The position numbers and the translations under genes were made by a program. A stretch of DNA of 55,188 bases from Ilumatobacter nonamiensis YM16-303 (GTDB lineage: Bacteria > Actinomycetota > Acidimicrobiia > Acidimicrobiales > Ilumatobacteraceae): positions 1 to 55,188 of the forward strand of contig NZ_BAOL01000040.1 of the NCBI RefSeq assembly GCF_000350145.1. The letters are read 5' to 3'. The notes beneath the pieces are model-generated. The model saw only the letters and a program-made list of their open reading frames with translations. It did no database searches and was not told the origin of the DNA. How positions within the stretch are numbered: the first letter of the stretch is position 1; each line of letters opens with the position of its first letter. Of the stretch, positions 1 through 9,824 are shown one piece after another.

Positions 1-52
1 GCTCCGTGCGCGAACTGTTCACGAGTTGGCCAGGGCTTGTAGCGTGCGGGCG

Positions 53-736
53 ATGGCCCGACCCGTGATGATCGCCCCGTCGGTGCTGCCCGCCGACTTC
101 TCCAAGCTCGGCGAGGAAGTCGCCGCCCTCGAAGCGGCCGGCGTCGACCTGATCCAGTGGGACGTGATGGACGGCCAGTTCGTGCCGAACCTGACATTCG
201 GACCCGATGTGATCAGATCGGCTCGGCAACACTGCTCGGTGCCGTTCGAGGCGCACCTGATGGTCCACACGCCCGACGTGATGGCCGAGAACTACGTCGA
301 TGCCGGTTGCTCGCGCCTGATCGTGCACGCCGAGGCCTGCACCCACCTCCACCGCACATGCGGGAACATCAACGAACTCGGCGCCTCGGCAGCCGTCGCG
401 CTCAACCCTGCCACGCCGGTGTCCGCGGTCGAGCACGTCCTCGACCTGATCGACCTCGTGCTGGTGATGACCGTGAACCCCGGTTTCGGCGGTCAGGCCT
501 ACATCTCCACGATGGAGCCGAAGATCGCGGAGGTCCGGACGATGTTGGAAGCCGCCGGCCGAGCCGACGACGTGCACATCGAGGTCGACGGCGGGATCGG
601 ACCCACCACGATCGCCGGTGCGGCGGCGGCCGGCGCGAACGTGCTCATCGCGGGAAGTGCGCTGTATCGCGATCCGGAGGGTCTGGAACACGCCGTGTCG
701 GACCTGCGGGCGCGCGCCGAAGCCGCCCGCAGCTGA
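53..736 (+). CDS. rpe: Ribulose-phosphate 3-epimerase
   Basis: Interconverts ribulose 5-phosphate and xylulose 5-phosphate in the cytosolic pentose phosphate pathway. The product begins with the family hallmark IAPSVLPADF, followed by DVMDGQFVPN (metal-binding His replaced in the usual 'D-hydrophobic-MDG' loop), HLMV, the NPGFGGQ phosphate loop and EVDGGIGP near the C-terminus, all in TIM-barrel order. About 227 aa, which is normal for the family. I chose ATG 53; ATG 68 (MIAPSV) is equally possible, and a TTG at 26 lacks a convincing ribosome site. Left-hand neighbours are outside the window. Confidence 0.95.
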   Translation: MARPVMIAPSVLPADFSKLGEEVAALEAAGVDLIQWDVMDGQFVPNLTFGPDVIRSARQHCSVPFEAHLMVHTPDVMAENYVDAGCSRLIVHAEACTHLHRTCGNINELGASAAVALNPATPVSAVEHVLDLIDLVLVMTVNPGFGGQAYISTMEPKIAEVRTMLEAAGRADDVHIEVDGGIGPTTIAGAAAAGANVLIAGSALYRDPEGLEHAVSDLRARAEAARS

Positions 737-746
737 CCCACTCCGG

Positions 747-1373
747 TCATCGGGGCTGTCGATCCATCCCCCACATGTGCGGGCCGACCTCGGACGTTGG
801 ATCGCCGTCCCACGACGAGAAACGATGGAGGTGCTCACCGGTCGGGACGTCGAACTCCGCCTCGACCTCGAACCCGTGTCGACGGTAGTAGGCGACGTTC
901 ACGAGCGTCTCGGTCTCGAGGTGGCAGAGCAGCCCCTCGCGGTCGGCACGCTCGAACATCACGCCCATCAGCGCGCCACCGAGTCCCTGGCGCTGCCAAT
1001 CCGGATGCGTCGCGAGCAACTGGAGATACCAGTGCGGCTCCTCGGGAGTGTGCTCGTTCAACAACGGACCGATGATCTCGAAACGCTGGAGCAGTTCGGG
1101 TGACGGTGGAGCGACGGGAGGATCGGCTTCACTCGTCGACTCCGGTCGACCCGGTGGGATCCACACCGCCAAGGCGCTCACGTCGTCCGTGCACCACACT
1201 TCGTCGTGGTCGAGCCAACCGGTCATCGCCCCACGCAAGACCTCACCGCCGTCCTCGAGATACGCCTCGTCATCCGGGTGCAGCCAACGCATCACCGGGT
1301 CGTCCGCGAACGCGCGCATGGCCGTCACACAGAGTTGACGAAGGTCGGAGCGTGTGGCGCGACGAATCTGCAT
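747..1373 (-). CDS. GNAT-family N-acetyltransferase
   Basis: Predicted acetyl-CoA-dependent N-acyltransferase of unknown substrate, 208 aa. The acetyl-CoA loop is visible as HPDWQRQGLGGALM around residues 128-141 (the R/Q-x-x-G-x-G motif A), followed by an ETE strand and NVAYYRRHGFE, the typical motif B and C-terminal Tyr region. The start is ATG 1373 (MQIRRATRSDL), the usual GNAT beginning; an upstream in-frame start at 1415 would add an untypical leader. It is divergent from the GHMP kinase, with about 50 bp between starts that probably hold both promoters. It converges on rpe with a 10-bp gap. Confidence 0.85.
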   Translation of the reverse strand: MQIRRATRSDLRQLCVTAMRAFADDPVMRWLHPDDEAYLEDGGEVLRGAMTGWLDHDEVWCTDDVSALAVWIPPGRPESTSEADPPVAPPSPELLQRFEIIGPLLNEHTPEEPHWYLQLLATHPDWQRQGLGGALMGVMFERADREGLLCHLETETLVNVAYYRRHGFEVEAEFDVPTGEHLHRFSSWDGDPTSEVGPHMWGMDRQPR

Positions 1374-1423
1374 CGACCCAACGTACGCAACCCGTCCTGG
1401 CCGACAGTGATACAACGAGTTCG

Positions 1424-2422
1424 ATGACCGCAGCCGACAGGACCTCGACTGCGTCCTGTCCGGCGCGAGCCGCGCTCGCGGGGAATCCGTCGGACGGGCA
1501 CGGCGGCGCGGTGGTCGCGATGACCGTCAACCGCTTGAACGCGACCGTCGAGGTCACGGACGCCGACGTGTTCCGCATCGACGGAACGATCCCGACGTTC
1601 CGATCCGTCGACCAGATGGCGGAGTACGTCACCTCCGTCCCCACCGACATCGACCACCCGCTCATCCCCGCCGCGCTGATCGCTCTTCGAGAACACCTCG
1701 GAGCCGATCTGCAACCCGTCGCCATCGAGCTCGAGACGACGATCCCGCGCTCGGTCGGGCTCGCGGGGTCGAGTGCGATCATCATCGCAACGCTGCGTGC
1801 GATCGCCAGGCATCGCCCACACGAGAGTTGGTCGAGACGACTCGACGACGATCCGTCGCTCCTCGCGTCGCTGGCGCTCGCAGCGGAACGAGACGTGCTC
1901 GGCATCGCGGCGGGCCTGCAGGACCGGGTGGTCCAGTCGTTCGGCGGGACCGTCGCGATGGAATTCGGCGAGGCCCACCTCCGCACGATCGACCGCCTCG
2001 CGGCCGGAACGTACCGATCCCTCGCCGCACCACCCGGCGCGCTCGCGATCGCCTATCGCCCCGACACCGGCGGCGACAGCGGCGCGGTCCATCGCCGCCC
2101 GGAAGGAACCGACCCCGCATTCGTCGCGACGATGGCCGAATCCGCCGAGCAGGCACGTCGGGCGTTCCGGGCGATCGATGCGGCAGATCGCGTGGCGCTC
2201 GGTCGAGCGATGGACGCAACGTTCGACCTGCGCGCCTCGGTCATGGATCTCGACGTGCGACACGTGCAGATGATCGAGGTCGCTCGGGCCCACGGAGCGT
2301 CGGCCAACTACACGGGCTCGGGTGGTGCCGTGGTGGTGCTCGCTGCCGACCAGGAATCACTCGCACCGATCTGCGCTGCGCTCCGGCACGACCTCGGGTG
2401 TCTCACCGTTCCGATCCCCTGA
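1424..2422 (+). CDS. GHMP kinase, glucuronokinase-like
   Basis: Likely ATP-dependent sugar-1-kinase, 332 aa. All three GHMP elements are present: the N-terminal ARAALAGNPSDGHGG, the ATP loop IPRSVGLAGSSAII near residue 110, and the C-terminal GASANYTGSGGAVV. The stretch AAERDVLGIAAGLQDRVVQ followed by FGG closely resembles plant glucuronokinase (ILAAEEELGIVAGLQDRV-type), which makes glucuronate 1-phosphate for UDP-glucuronate salvage. The start is ATG 1424; the long upstream in-frame extension would overlap the divergent acetyltransferase gene. The gene lies just before the AddB-like gene (25 bp), but I see no functional link. The kinase fold is confident; the substrate is inference. Confidence 0.8.
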   Translation: MTAADRTSTASCPARAALAGNPSDGHGGAVVAMTVNRLNATVEVTDADVFRIDGTIPTFRSVDQMAEYVTSVPTDIDHPLIPAALIALREHLGADLQPVAIELETTIPRSVGLAGSSAIIIATLRAIARHRPHESWSRRLDDDPSLLASLALAAERDVLGIAAGLQDRVVQSFGGTVAMEFGEAHLRTIDRLAAGTYRSLAAPPGALAIAYRPDTGGDSGAVHRRPEGTDPAFVATMAESAEQARRAFRAIDAADRVALGRAMDATFDLRASVMDLDVRHVQMIEVARAHGASANYTGSGGAVVVLAADQESLAPICAALRHDLGCLTVPIP

Positions 2423-2447
2423 AACTCTGGAGCACCCCGTCCCTACC

Positions 2448-5400
2448 ATGGCACGGGTGACCTTCCAGCCTCTGATCTGCTCGCCATCCGCGGCGCTCTC
2501 GACGCTGGCAACCGCGATCGCACAGGCGAAGGGGTCTGATCCGCTTGCGTCGGTGACGGTCGTCGTGCCCACGAATGTCGCCGGCGTCATGGCGCGGCGA
2601 GCGCTCGGTTCCGATTCGGGGATCCTCCGGGTCGACATGGTCACGATCAATCGGCTGGCCGAGTTGCTCGCCGGTCCGTCGCTTGCTCACGACAAGCGCC
2701 AGCCGGTCTCCACCCCGCTCCTGGAACTCACCGTGCGGCGGGTCCTCGACGAGGCGCCGGGGAGCTACGGCGTCGTTGCGCATCACCCCGCCACGGTGGT
2801 GGCGCTTCGCGAGTTGCATCAAGAGCTCCGGCTCGCCGGCGAGTCGGGAGCCGAGCTGCTCGCCCAGAGCGCTCGTGGCCGAGAGGCGGTCCGGGTGAGC
2901 CGCGCGGTGACCCGGATTCTCCAACGTCGATGGTACGACGAGGCCGACCTCCTGGCCGGGGCGACCGACCGCCTCAGGTCCGAACAGGTTCCCGGGCTGG
3001 ACCGAGTCGTGCTCTATCTCCCCGCGCCGTTCGACGCGCTCGGATCCGAGTTCGTCCGCCAACTCTCGACCGACCGTGTCGTCCACCTGGTCACCGCACT
3101 CACCGGGAACCGGACCGCCGACCACGAACAGCACCGCCTGCTCGAACAGCTCGGGATCTCGATCCGCGAGGACGACACGGAGCCGGTCGAACACCGGGCC
3201 AGGCCCGCTCGGGTCGTCTCCACCACCGACGCCGACGACGAGGTCCGAGTCGCCGTCCGCACGATCATCGACGCGGCCCGTGGCGCCGTCACCGGCGACC
3301 CGGTCCCGTTCGAACGCATCGCCGTGCTGTGGCCGACGCAGCAGCCCTACGCCCGGCTCGTCGAGCACCACCTCAACGCGGATGGAATCCCGTGGAACGG
3401 GCGAAGTGGTACCGAACTCACCGAACGCATCGCGCCACGGTTCCTGCTCGACCTGCTCGCCGTCGACCGTCGCGGCCTCCAACGGCGCTCGCTCTTCGAA
3501 CTCCTCGCCGACGTCCCCGCCAAGGGCGCCGACGGTCTCACGCTGCCCACCGCCGAGTGGGAGCGGGTGAGCCGACGCGCCGGCGTGAGCCGTGACGAAG
3601 ACTGGCTTCCACGCCTCGGCGCGCTCAGCGAACACAAGCGCTGGGGTCCGCCGGCCACGTCGCTCCGCGAGTTCATCGTCGAACTGCGCAGCATCCTCGG
3701 CCACCCTCAGGCGACGCGGACCTGGGCCGAGTGGGTCGACTGGTGCGATGAGCAACTCGCCTCCCGGCTCGGGTCCAATGCCATCGCCCACCTGAGTGAC
3801 TCCGAGTACCGCGCATGGGAAGCGCTGGTGAGTGCGCTCGAGCGCCTGAAGTTCCTCGACACGGTGGCCGAACCGGTCACGCGCTCCGAGTTCCGCACGG
3901 TGCTCGAGAACGAACTCGCCGACGCCGCAGTGCGCGACGGCAGGATCGGAACCGGCGTCGCGATCGGTTCACTGGCGTCGGCAGGAGGGCTGGTCATCGA
4001 CGTCGCGATCGTGCTCGGCGCCGCAGAGGGTCTCCTGCCTCCCAGCCCACGGACCGATCCGCTGCTCAGCGCAGCCGATCGGGAGCGAGCCGGGTTGGCA
4101 TCCGCCGATCAACGGGCGCATCGCCTCCACCACGAGTTCGTCTCCACGCTCGGCTCCGCCCACACGGTGGTCACCATGCCACGTGGCGACCTTCGGTCCA
4201 CCACCGTGAACCAGGCGTCCCACTGGATCCCCGCCGAGGAGGCAGGTGAATCGCCCGACATCGACGAGGTCGATTCGTCGACGCTCGGACTTCAGCAGTT
4301 GCCGTTCGCTCCGTGCGAGCGCGAACGACGCCTCCGAGACCGTCTCCGCCACGTTGCGGCCACCGGGCTGCTCACCCACGGCGACACGATGGTCGACGAC
4401 ATCACGACGCGACGCGGGTTGGCGTTGGTCGAGGCACGTCGCGGCGAAACGCTCAGCGAGTTCGACGGCGACCTCTCGCTTATCGATCTCCCGACGTTGT
4501 CCGTGCCGACGGGCTCCGGCTTCGACCCGCGCCGGTCGATTTCACCCACACAGATCCAGCAATGGGTGTCGTGCCCGCACGGCTACTTCGTGCACTACCT
4601 CCTCGGCGTCTCGCCGGTCGACGAGCCCGACAGCCAGCTCAGCATCAACGCACTCGACCGCGGATCGCTCCACCACGACGCGCTCGATGCGCTGCACCGT
4701 GATGTTCTCAGCGGAGTGCTGCCTCAGCCGACCGACACCGGTTGGACCGATGAACATCGCCAGGCACTCGAGGCCCACTTCGACACCGCCTGTGCCGACG
4801 CCGAACGCCTGGGTCGAACCGGTCGACCGGCCGTCTGGGCATCCGAGCGCGAACGCATGCACCGCGACCTGTTCGGATGGTTCGAGCGTGACAGCGAGGA
4901 GAATCGAGCGCGAGGAATCACGATCATCGGGTCGGAGCTGCGCTTCCCCGACGGGTCCGACGAAGACGCTGCAGCGGTCGTCCTCGCTCTCCCCGGAGAC
5001 CGTCAGCTCCCGGTGCGGGGTTCGATCGACCGCCTCGACCGGCGGCGCGACGGCGGCCTGATCGTCACCGACCACAAGACCGGCGGCGTCGGACGATACA
5101 AGAAGCTGTCCGCCGCGGATCCCACGCTCGACGGAACCGTCTTCCAGCTCCCCACCTACGCTGCGGCGGCACGTGCCGTGACCGAGGGGGCGAACGACCG
5201 CGTGCTCGCCGAGTACTCGATGTTCGGGCGGGGCAAGTACGAACGGTTCGGCATCGAGTTCGACGACGAGGTCTGGTCGGTCGTCGGCGAGCACCTCGGC
5301 GACGTGATCGACGGCATCGAGTCCGGCTGGTTTCCGCAGGTGCCGCAGGCACCCGGCTTTCGGATGTGGGTCGACTGTCACTACTGCGAACCCGACGAAC

Positions 5401-5516
5401 TCGGAACGACCGATGCTTTCGAACGCTGGACCGCCAAACGATCCGATGAGCGGATCGCCCGCTGGTTCGGCCCCGACGTCCAGGACGATCCCGACGGAGT
5501 CACCTCCGATGACTGA
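2448..5516 (+). CDS. AddB-like PD-(D/E)XK exonuclease subunit
   Basis: Probable second subunit of a RecBCD/AddAB-type double-strand-break resection complex, 1022 aa. The N-terminal part (TVVVPTNVAGVMARRALG) looks like an SF1-type helicase fold but lacks a GxGKT Walker A, as in AddB. The C-terminal nuclease shows GSIDRLDR near residue 857 and TDHKTGG near 874 (the D...DxK catalytic set). Cysteines that could bind a 4Fe-4S cluster occur before the nuclease (WVSCPHGYF, about residue 708) and after it (CHYC, about 977). I see only three, whereas AddB uses four. The start is ATG 2448. The stop overlaps the next gene by 8 bp, indicating translational coupling. Confidence 0.82.
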   Translation: MARVTFQPLICSPSAALSTLATAIAQAKGSDPLASVTVVVPTNVAGVMARRALGSDSGILRVDMVTINRLAELLAGPSLAHDKRQPVSTPLLELTVRRVLDEAPGSYGVVAHHPATVVALRELHQELRLAGESGAELLAQSARGREAVRVSRAVTRILQRRWYDEADLLAGATDRLRSEQVPGLDRVVLYLPAPFDALGSEFVRQLSTDRVVHLVTALTGNRTADHEQHRLLEQLGISIREDDTEPVEHRARPARVVSTTDADDEVRVAVRTIIDAARGAVTGDPVPFERIAVLWPTQQPYARLVEHHLNADGIPWNGRSGTELTERIAPRFLLDLLAVDRRGLQRRSLFELLADVPAKGADGLTLPTAEWERVSRRAGVSRDEDWLPRLGALSEHKRWGPPATSLREFIVELRSILGHPQATRTWAEWVDWCDEQLASRLGSNAIAHLSDSEYRAWEALVSALERLKFLDTVAEPVTRSEFRTVLENELADAAVRDGRIGTGVAIGSLASAGGLVIDVAIVLGAAEGLLPPSPRTDPLLSAADRERAGLASADQRAHRLHHEFVSTLGSAHTVVTMPRGDLRSTTVNQASHWIPAEEAGESPDIDEVDSSTLGLQQLPFAPCERERRLRDRLRHVAATGLLTHGDTMVDDITTRRGLALVEARRGETLSEFDGDLSLIDLPTLSVPTGSGFDPRRSISPTQIQQWVSCPHGYFVHYLLGVSPVDEPDSQLSINALDRGSLHHDALDALHRDVLSGVLPQPTDTGWTDEHRQALEAHFDTACADAERLGRTGRPAVWASERERMHRDLFGWFERDSEENRARGITIIGSELRFPDGSDEDAAAVVLALPGDRQLPVRGSIDRLDRRRDGGLIVTDHKTGGVGRYKKLSAADPTLDGTVFQLPTYAAAARAVTEGANDRVLAEYSMFGRGKYERFGIEFDDEVWSVVGEHLGDVIDGIESGWFPQVPQAPGFRMWVDCHYCEPDELGTTDAFERWTAKRSDERIARWFGPDVQDDPDGVTSDD

Positions 5517-8500
5517 TCAGATGACGCCGCCCCCGGACGAGAGCGACCGCATTCGCATCCGCTCCGACCTGGACTCCACCCTCTTCGTCGAGGCCGGCGC
5601 GGGCGCGGGCAAGACCTCGTCGCTCGTGCAGCGCGTCGTGAACCTGGTCGAGTCGGGCGTCCCCATCGTCGGAATCGCAGCGATCACGTTCACCGAGAAG
5701 GCCGCTGCCGAACTGCGCACCCGTGTCCGCCGCGAGCTCACTCAGCGAGACTCCGCCGAATCCTCACGGGCGCTCATGGACCTCGACCACGCGCCGATCG
5801 GCACACTCCACGCGTTCGCGCGGCGGATCCTCAACGACTTCCCCATCGAGGCGAGCCTGCCACCCGGCTTCGGCGTCCTCGACGAACTCGAGAGCAACCT
5901 TCGCTTCGACGACGAGTGGACCGAACTGCTCGACACGCTGCTGAACGAGCCGAACCCGGCCAGCCCACTCGACGGTGGTCGTGTGCTGGTCGAGCTCTGC
6001 GACTTCGAGAACTTCGGCGTCGACAAGGACCTCAAGCGGGTTGCCATCGACTTCCGCTACAACTGGGACCTCGTCGAGTCGTTCGTCGACCGCTCCGATC
6101 CCGGACCGTTCGTACTTCCGTTGGCTCCGGTCATCGATGAGGCGCGCGACCTCGGACGGACCGAGACGCCTCCGGGCGACAAACAGGCGGCGCTGGTCGC
6201 CACGATCGCCGCTGCAGCCGAGGAGCTCGCGTCCGCCGGCCAACTGTCGGTTCAGCTCGAGCTCCTCACGGCGCTGGCCAAGACGATCGGCAAGCCCGAC
6301 CGGAAGGGGTCGAAGGCGAACTGGAAAGCACTCGGAGAAGCCGCACTCCACGAACTCCGCGACCGCGAAGCCGACCTCGTCGAACGGATCGAGACCACGC
6401 TCGACCAGGTTCGTCGCTACCGGAAGCGGCTGGCGGGAGCGATCTGTGGGCGCTTCGTCCTCGACGCTGCAGCGAGCCGGGTCGACGCCGGCGTCCTCGA
6501 CTTCCACGATCTGCTGGTGCGCGCCCGCCGGTTGCTCGCCACCGACGCCACCGTGCGCGCGGCTCTCCACGACCGCTATCCCCGGGTGCTGCTCGACGAG
6601 TTCCAGGACACCGACCCGATTCAGCTCGAGATCGCCGTGCGCCTCACCGCGGACCCGTCCGATGCGGGCCAGGACGGCGACTGGCGCAGCCTCACGCCGA
6701 TCCCCGGCCGGCTGTTCATCGTCGGCGATCCGAAGCAATCGATCTACCGGTTCCGTCGAGCGGACATCAAGCAATACCTCCAGGCCGCCGATCAGGTCGG
6801 CGCCGACACGGCTCGGCTGACCGCCAACTTCCGTTCCACTTCGTCGGTGATCTCCTTCACGAACGACGTCTTCGGTCGGATGATCACCGAACAGACCGAC
6901 ACCCAACCGGGGTTCCAGACCCTCGATGCGTGCCGCGACGACCGGCTGCTGCATCACGGGTCGGTCTCCGTGTTGGGAGCGGAGCACCACGAGGACCTGG
7001 CCGACAAGACCTGGGTCGGAGAAACGGGTGCCGCCGACGAACTGCGGCGACGTGAGGCGGTCGACGTGGTCGGTGCGGTCACCACGGCACTCGACGAGGG
7101 CTGGCAGGTCGTCGACGAGGACACCAAGCAACTGCGTCCGTGCCGACCCGGCGACATCTGCATCCTGCTTCCCACCCGACTCTCCCTCCCCGCGCTCGAG
7201 GCTGCGCTCCGTTCGATCGAGGTGCCGTATCGTGCCGAGAACGCATCGGTGGTCTACGCCAGCGCCGAGGTCCGCGACCTGCTGATCGCACTGCGCGCCG
7301 CCGACGATCCGACCGACGAGCTCGCGCTCGTCGCCGCGCTGCGCTCACCGCTGTACGCGTGCAGTGATGTCGAACTGTGGGAGTGGAAGCAGGCCGGCGG
7401 TACGTGGGGCATGTTCCGCTCACCACCGGAGGGCCTCGACGAGCATCCGGTCGCAGAGTCGATCCGCCACATCCGATCGTTGAACGCTCGCGTACCCGTC
7501 CTGGGCGCGGCCGACCTGCTGAGCGCTCTGGCCGAGGAGCGCCGGGTCTTCGACGTCGCCCTGGCCAGCACCGACGCGCGCGACGTGTGGCGTCGGTTGC
7601 GCTTCGTGATCGACCAGGCCCGCGCATGGGCCGATGCCGGAGGTCGAGGCATCCGCCGCTACCTCGCATGGGCGCGGTTGCAGGCCTCCGACGCGCAGGT
7701 GTCCGAGACGATCCTCCCCGAGCGCGACCACGACGCTGTGCGGATCATGACGATCCACGCGTCGAAGGGACTCGAATTCCCGATCACCGTGGTGAGCGGT
7801 ATGACCACCCAGCCCAACCGACGTCGAGGGGTGCAAGTCGTCTGGCACGACGACGAATGGCACCTCACCGGTCGCGGCGACGACGGCAGCTTCGCCGATG
7901 TCAAGCCGATCGACGAGCTGATGAGCGACGCCGAGCGTCGTCGCCTGCTCTACGTGGCGTGCACGCGCGCCGTCGACCACCTGGTGGTCTCCCTGCATCG
8001 CAAATCCGCCGACGACCACGTTCCGAATCAGGGCGCCGAGGGCTACACCTCGGCCGAGCTGCTGTTCCACTGCGATGCCGCCGGCGACGCGTCGGGCTCG
8101 ATCGCTCGCACCTTCACGGCGGTTGAGGTCGCTCGCTCCGGCACCCACGACGCTCCCGACCCGGTCGACGACATCGAGGCCTGGCGCGCCGAACTGTCGG
8201 CGGTGACCGCACACGCCCGTCGGCGAAGTGCCGTTGCCGCCACGCGCTTGGCCGACGAGGTGCGACTGTTGCGGGATCGAGAGCGCGAGGACGATCCGGG
8301 GCTCGACAAACAGCCGGTCAACATCGATCTTCCCCCGTGGCAACGTGGGCGTTACGGAACGTCGATCGGTCGGGCGGTTCACGGCACGCTGCAGTTCTGC
8401 GACCTCGCGAGCGGCGACGACATCGACGACCTGGCGCTCTCGCAGTGCGCAGCCGAGTCGATCCTCGGACTCGACCGAACCGTGGCGGCGCTCGCCCGTT

Positions 8501-8883
8501 CGGCGATCGAGGCACCCATCGTGCGTGAGGTCGTCAACGGAGCCGAGCACTGGCGGGAGTTGTTCATCGCCGCGCCCGTCGGCTCGCGCGTGCTGGAGGG
8601 CTACATCGACCTGCTCGTGCGCACCGACCGCGGGCTGGTCATCGTCGACTACAAGACCGACAAGTGGTCCGGACCGGTCCAGACCGCCGAGCGGATCGGC
8701 CGCTACCGCACGCAGCTGGCCGCGTACGGTGCCGCGCTCGAAGCGACCCTCGACGAAGCGGTGGTCGGCGGGGTCCTCGTGCGCTGTCGAGCAGGTGAGC
8801 CGCCGGAGCAGATCGAGATTCCCGACTGGTCGGCCGCTCTCGACGAGGTGCGCTCGATCGTCACCTCCGACCAACTCGTGTGA
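5509..8883 (+). CDS. AddA-like UvrD/RecB-family helicase-nuclease
   Basis: ATP-dependent DNA helicase with a C-terminal RecB-type nuclease, 1124 aa, and the motor partner of the overlapping upstream AddB-like gene. Seen in order: Walker A GAGAGKT (residues 30-36), ITFTEKAAAELR (motif Ia), LLDEFQDTDPIQ (motif II, about 361), GDPKQSIYRFRRAD (motif III, about 405), ANFRS (motif IV), IMTIHASKGLEFP (motif V), and YVACTRAVDHLVV (motif VI). The nuclease is at the end: GYIDLLV (about 1030) and VDYKTDK (about 1047). The start ATG 5509 lies within the last codons of the upstream gene. Together the pair should degrade or resect broken DNA ends for homologous recombination. Confidence 0.9.
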   Translation: MTDQMTPPPDESDRIRIRSDLDSTLFVEAGAGAGKTSSLVQRVVNLVESGVPIVGIAAITFTEKAAAELRTRVRRELTQRDSAESSRALMDLDHAPIGTLHAFARRILNDFPIEASLPPGFGVLDELESNLRFDDEWTELLDTLLNEPNPASPLDGGRVLVELCDFENFGVDKDLKRVAIDFRYNWDLVESFVDRSDPGPFVLPLAPVIDEARDLGRTETPPGDKQAALVATIAAAAEELASAGQLSVQLELLTALAKTIGKPDRKGSKANWKALGEAALHELRDREADLVERIETTLDQVRRYRKRLAGAICGRFVLDAAASRVDAGVLDFHDLLVRARRLLATDATVRAALHDRYPRVLLDEFQDTDPIQLEIAVRLTADPSDAGQDGDWRSLTPIPGRLFIVGDPKQSIYRFRRADIKQYLQAADQVGADTARLTANFRSTSSVISFTNDVFGRMITEQTDTQPGFQTLDACRDDRLLHHGSVSVLGAEHHEDLADKTWVGETGAADELRRREAVDVVGAVTTALDEGWQVVDEDTKQLRPCRPGDICILLPTRLSLPALEAALRSIEVPYRAENASVVYASAEVRDLLIALRAADDPTDELALVAALRSPLYACSDVELWEWKQAGGTWGMFRSPPEGLDEHPVAESIRHIRSLNARVPVLGAADLLSALAEERRVFDVALASTDARDVWRRLRFVIDQARAWADAGGRGIRRYLAWARLQASDAQVSETILPERDHDAVRIMTIHASKGLEFPITVVSGMTTQPNRRRGVQVVWHDDEWHLTGRGDDGSFADVKPIDELMSDAERRRLLYVACTRAVDHLVVSLHRKSADDHVPNQGAEGYTSAELLFHCDAAGDASGSIARTFTAVEVARSGTHDAPDPVDDIEAWRAELSAVTAHARRRSAVAATRLADEVRLLRDREREDDPGLDKQPVNIDLPPWQRGRYGTSIGRAVHGTLQFCDLASGDDIDDLALSQCAAESILGLDRTVAALARSAIEAPIVREVVNGAEHWRELFIAAPVGSRVLEGYIDLLVRTDRGLVIVDYKTDKWSGPVQTAERIGRYRTQLAAYGAALEATLDEAVVGGVLVRCRAGEPPEQIEIPDWSAALDEVRSIVTSDQLV

Positions 8884-8940
8884 CCGGGCGGCCGACCGAA
8901 TCTCGGTGCACGCACGGCATCGAGGTGAGAAGATTCGGGC

Positions 8941-9801
8941 ATGGTGTCTCGATCGATCAACGAGACCATGCTCGACGTCGCCGAGGCGGGTGGCGGCGAC
9001 CCGGTGGTCCTCGTTCACGGGTCCGCGAGTGACGCCCGCACCTGGACCGGCCAGATCGAACCGCTCGCCGAACGGTTTCGGGTCGTCACGTACAGCCGTC
9101 GGTCCCACTGGCCGAACGAACCCGCACCCGACGGCGCCACCTACTCGATGTCCGAACACGTCGAGGATCTGGCGGCTCTGGTCCGATCACTCGATATCGG
9201 GCCCGCACATGTCGTCGGACACTCCTACGGGGGCGTCGTCGCGCTGACCACGGCGATTCGTCACCCGAGTCTCGTCCGCAGCCTCGTGCTGATCGAGCCG
9301 CCGGTGATCGCGCTGTTCCTGAGCGAACCACCGAAGCCATCCGAGATGCTTCGGGTCGTCACCCGCTCACCAGCGCTCGCTCTCGCACTGGTCAGATTCG
9401 GCGCGACGGGTGTCGCTCCGGCGAAGAAAGCCGCGAAGCAGAATGACATGGACCACGCCATCCGCAAGTTCGGCACGGCCGTTCTCGGCGCGCAGAGCTT
9501 CGCGAACCTCGGTGACGATCGGTGGCAACAGATCCTCGACAACAACATCCGGGCGGAGTACCTGAGTGAGATCTTCGATCCGATGACGGAGACCGAAGTG
9601 CGCTCGGTGCAGTCGTCGACACTGCTCGTGTCCGGAGCCGACAGTCCGCGGCTGTGGCGGCTGCTGACCGACCACCTGGATTCGTTGATGGCTCACTCGA
9701 GCCGGGTGGAGATCCCCGGAGCGTCGCACATCGTGCACGAGGACAATACGGCCGCGTTCAATCGGCACCTCGTCGAGTTCTTGACCGACGCCGCCCGCTG
9801 A
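8941..9801 (+). CDS. Alpha/beta-fold hydrolase
   Basis: Predicted serine hydrolase of the alpha/beta fold, 286 aa, substrate unknown. Visible elements are the oxyanion strand VVLVHGSASDARTW near residue 21, the nucleophile elbow VVGHSYGG near residue 95, and a C-terminal catalytic-His candidate in GASHIVHED near 263. The acid residue is probably the Asp in LLVSGADSP. There is no signal peptide, so it is likely cytosolic. It starts 57 bp downstream of the helicase-nuclease with a possible GGTGAGAAG ribosome site. It could be an esterase, epoxide hydrolase or haloperoxidase relative; the sequence alone does not decide. Confidence 0.85.
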   Translation: MVSRSINETMLDVAEAGGGDPVVLVHGSASDARTWTGQIEPLAERFRVVTYSRRSHWPNEPAPDGATYSMSEHVEDLAALVRSLDIGPAHVVGHSYGGVVALTTAIRHPSLVRSLVLIEPPVIALFLSEPPKPSEMLRVVTRSPALALALVRFGATGVAPAKKAAKQNDMDHAIRKFGTAVLGAQSFANLGDDRWQQILDNNIRAEYLSEIFDPMTETEVRSVQSSTLLVSGADSPRLWRLLTDHLDSLMAHSSRVEIPGASHIVHEDNTAAFNRHLVEFLTDAAR

Positions 9802-9824
9802 CCGCTGGGTCGCTGCGACGCGGC

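Noticed and set aside
1100-1423. N-terminal extension of the GHMP kinase frame
   Set aside because: It overlaps the well-supported divergent acetyltransferase and encodes Arg/Pro-rich sequence; the family start fits ATG 1424.
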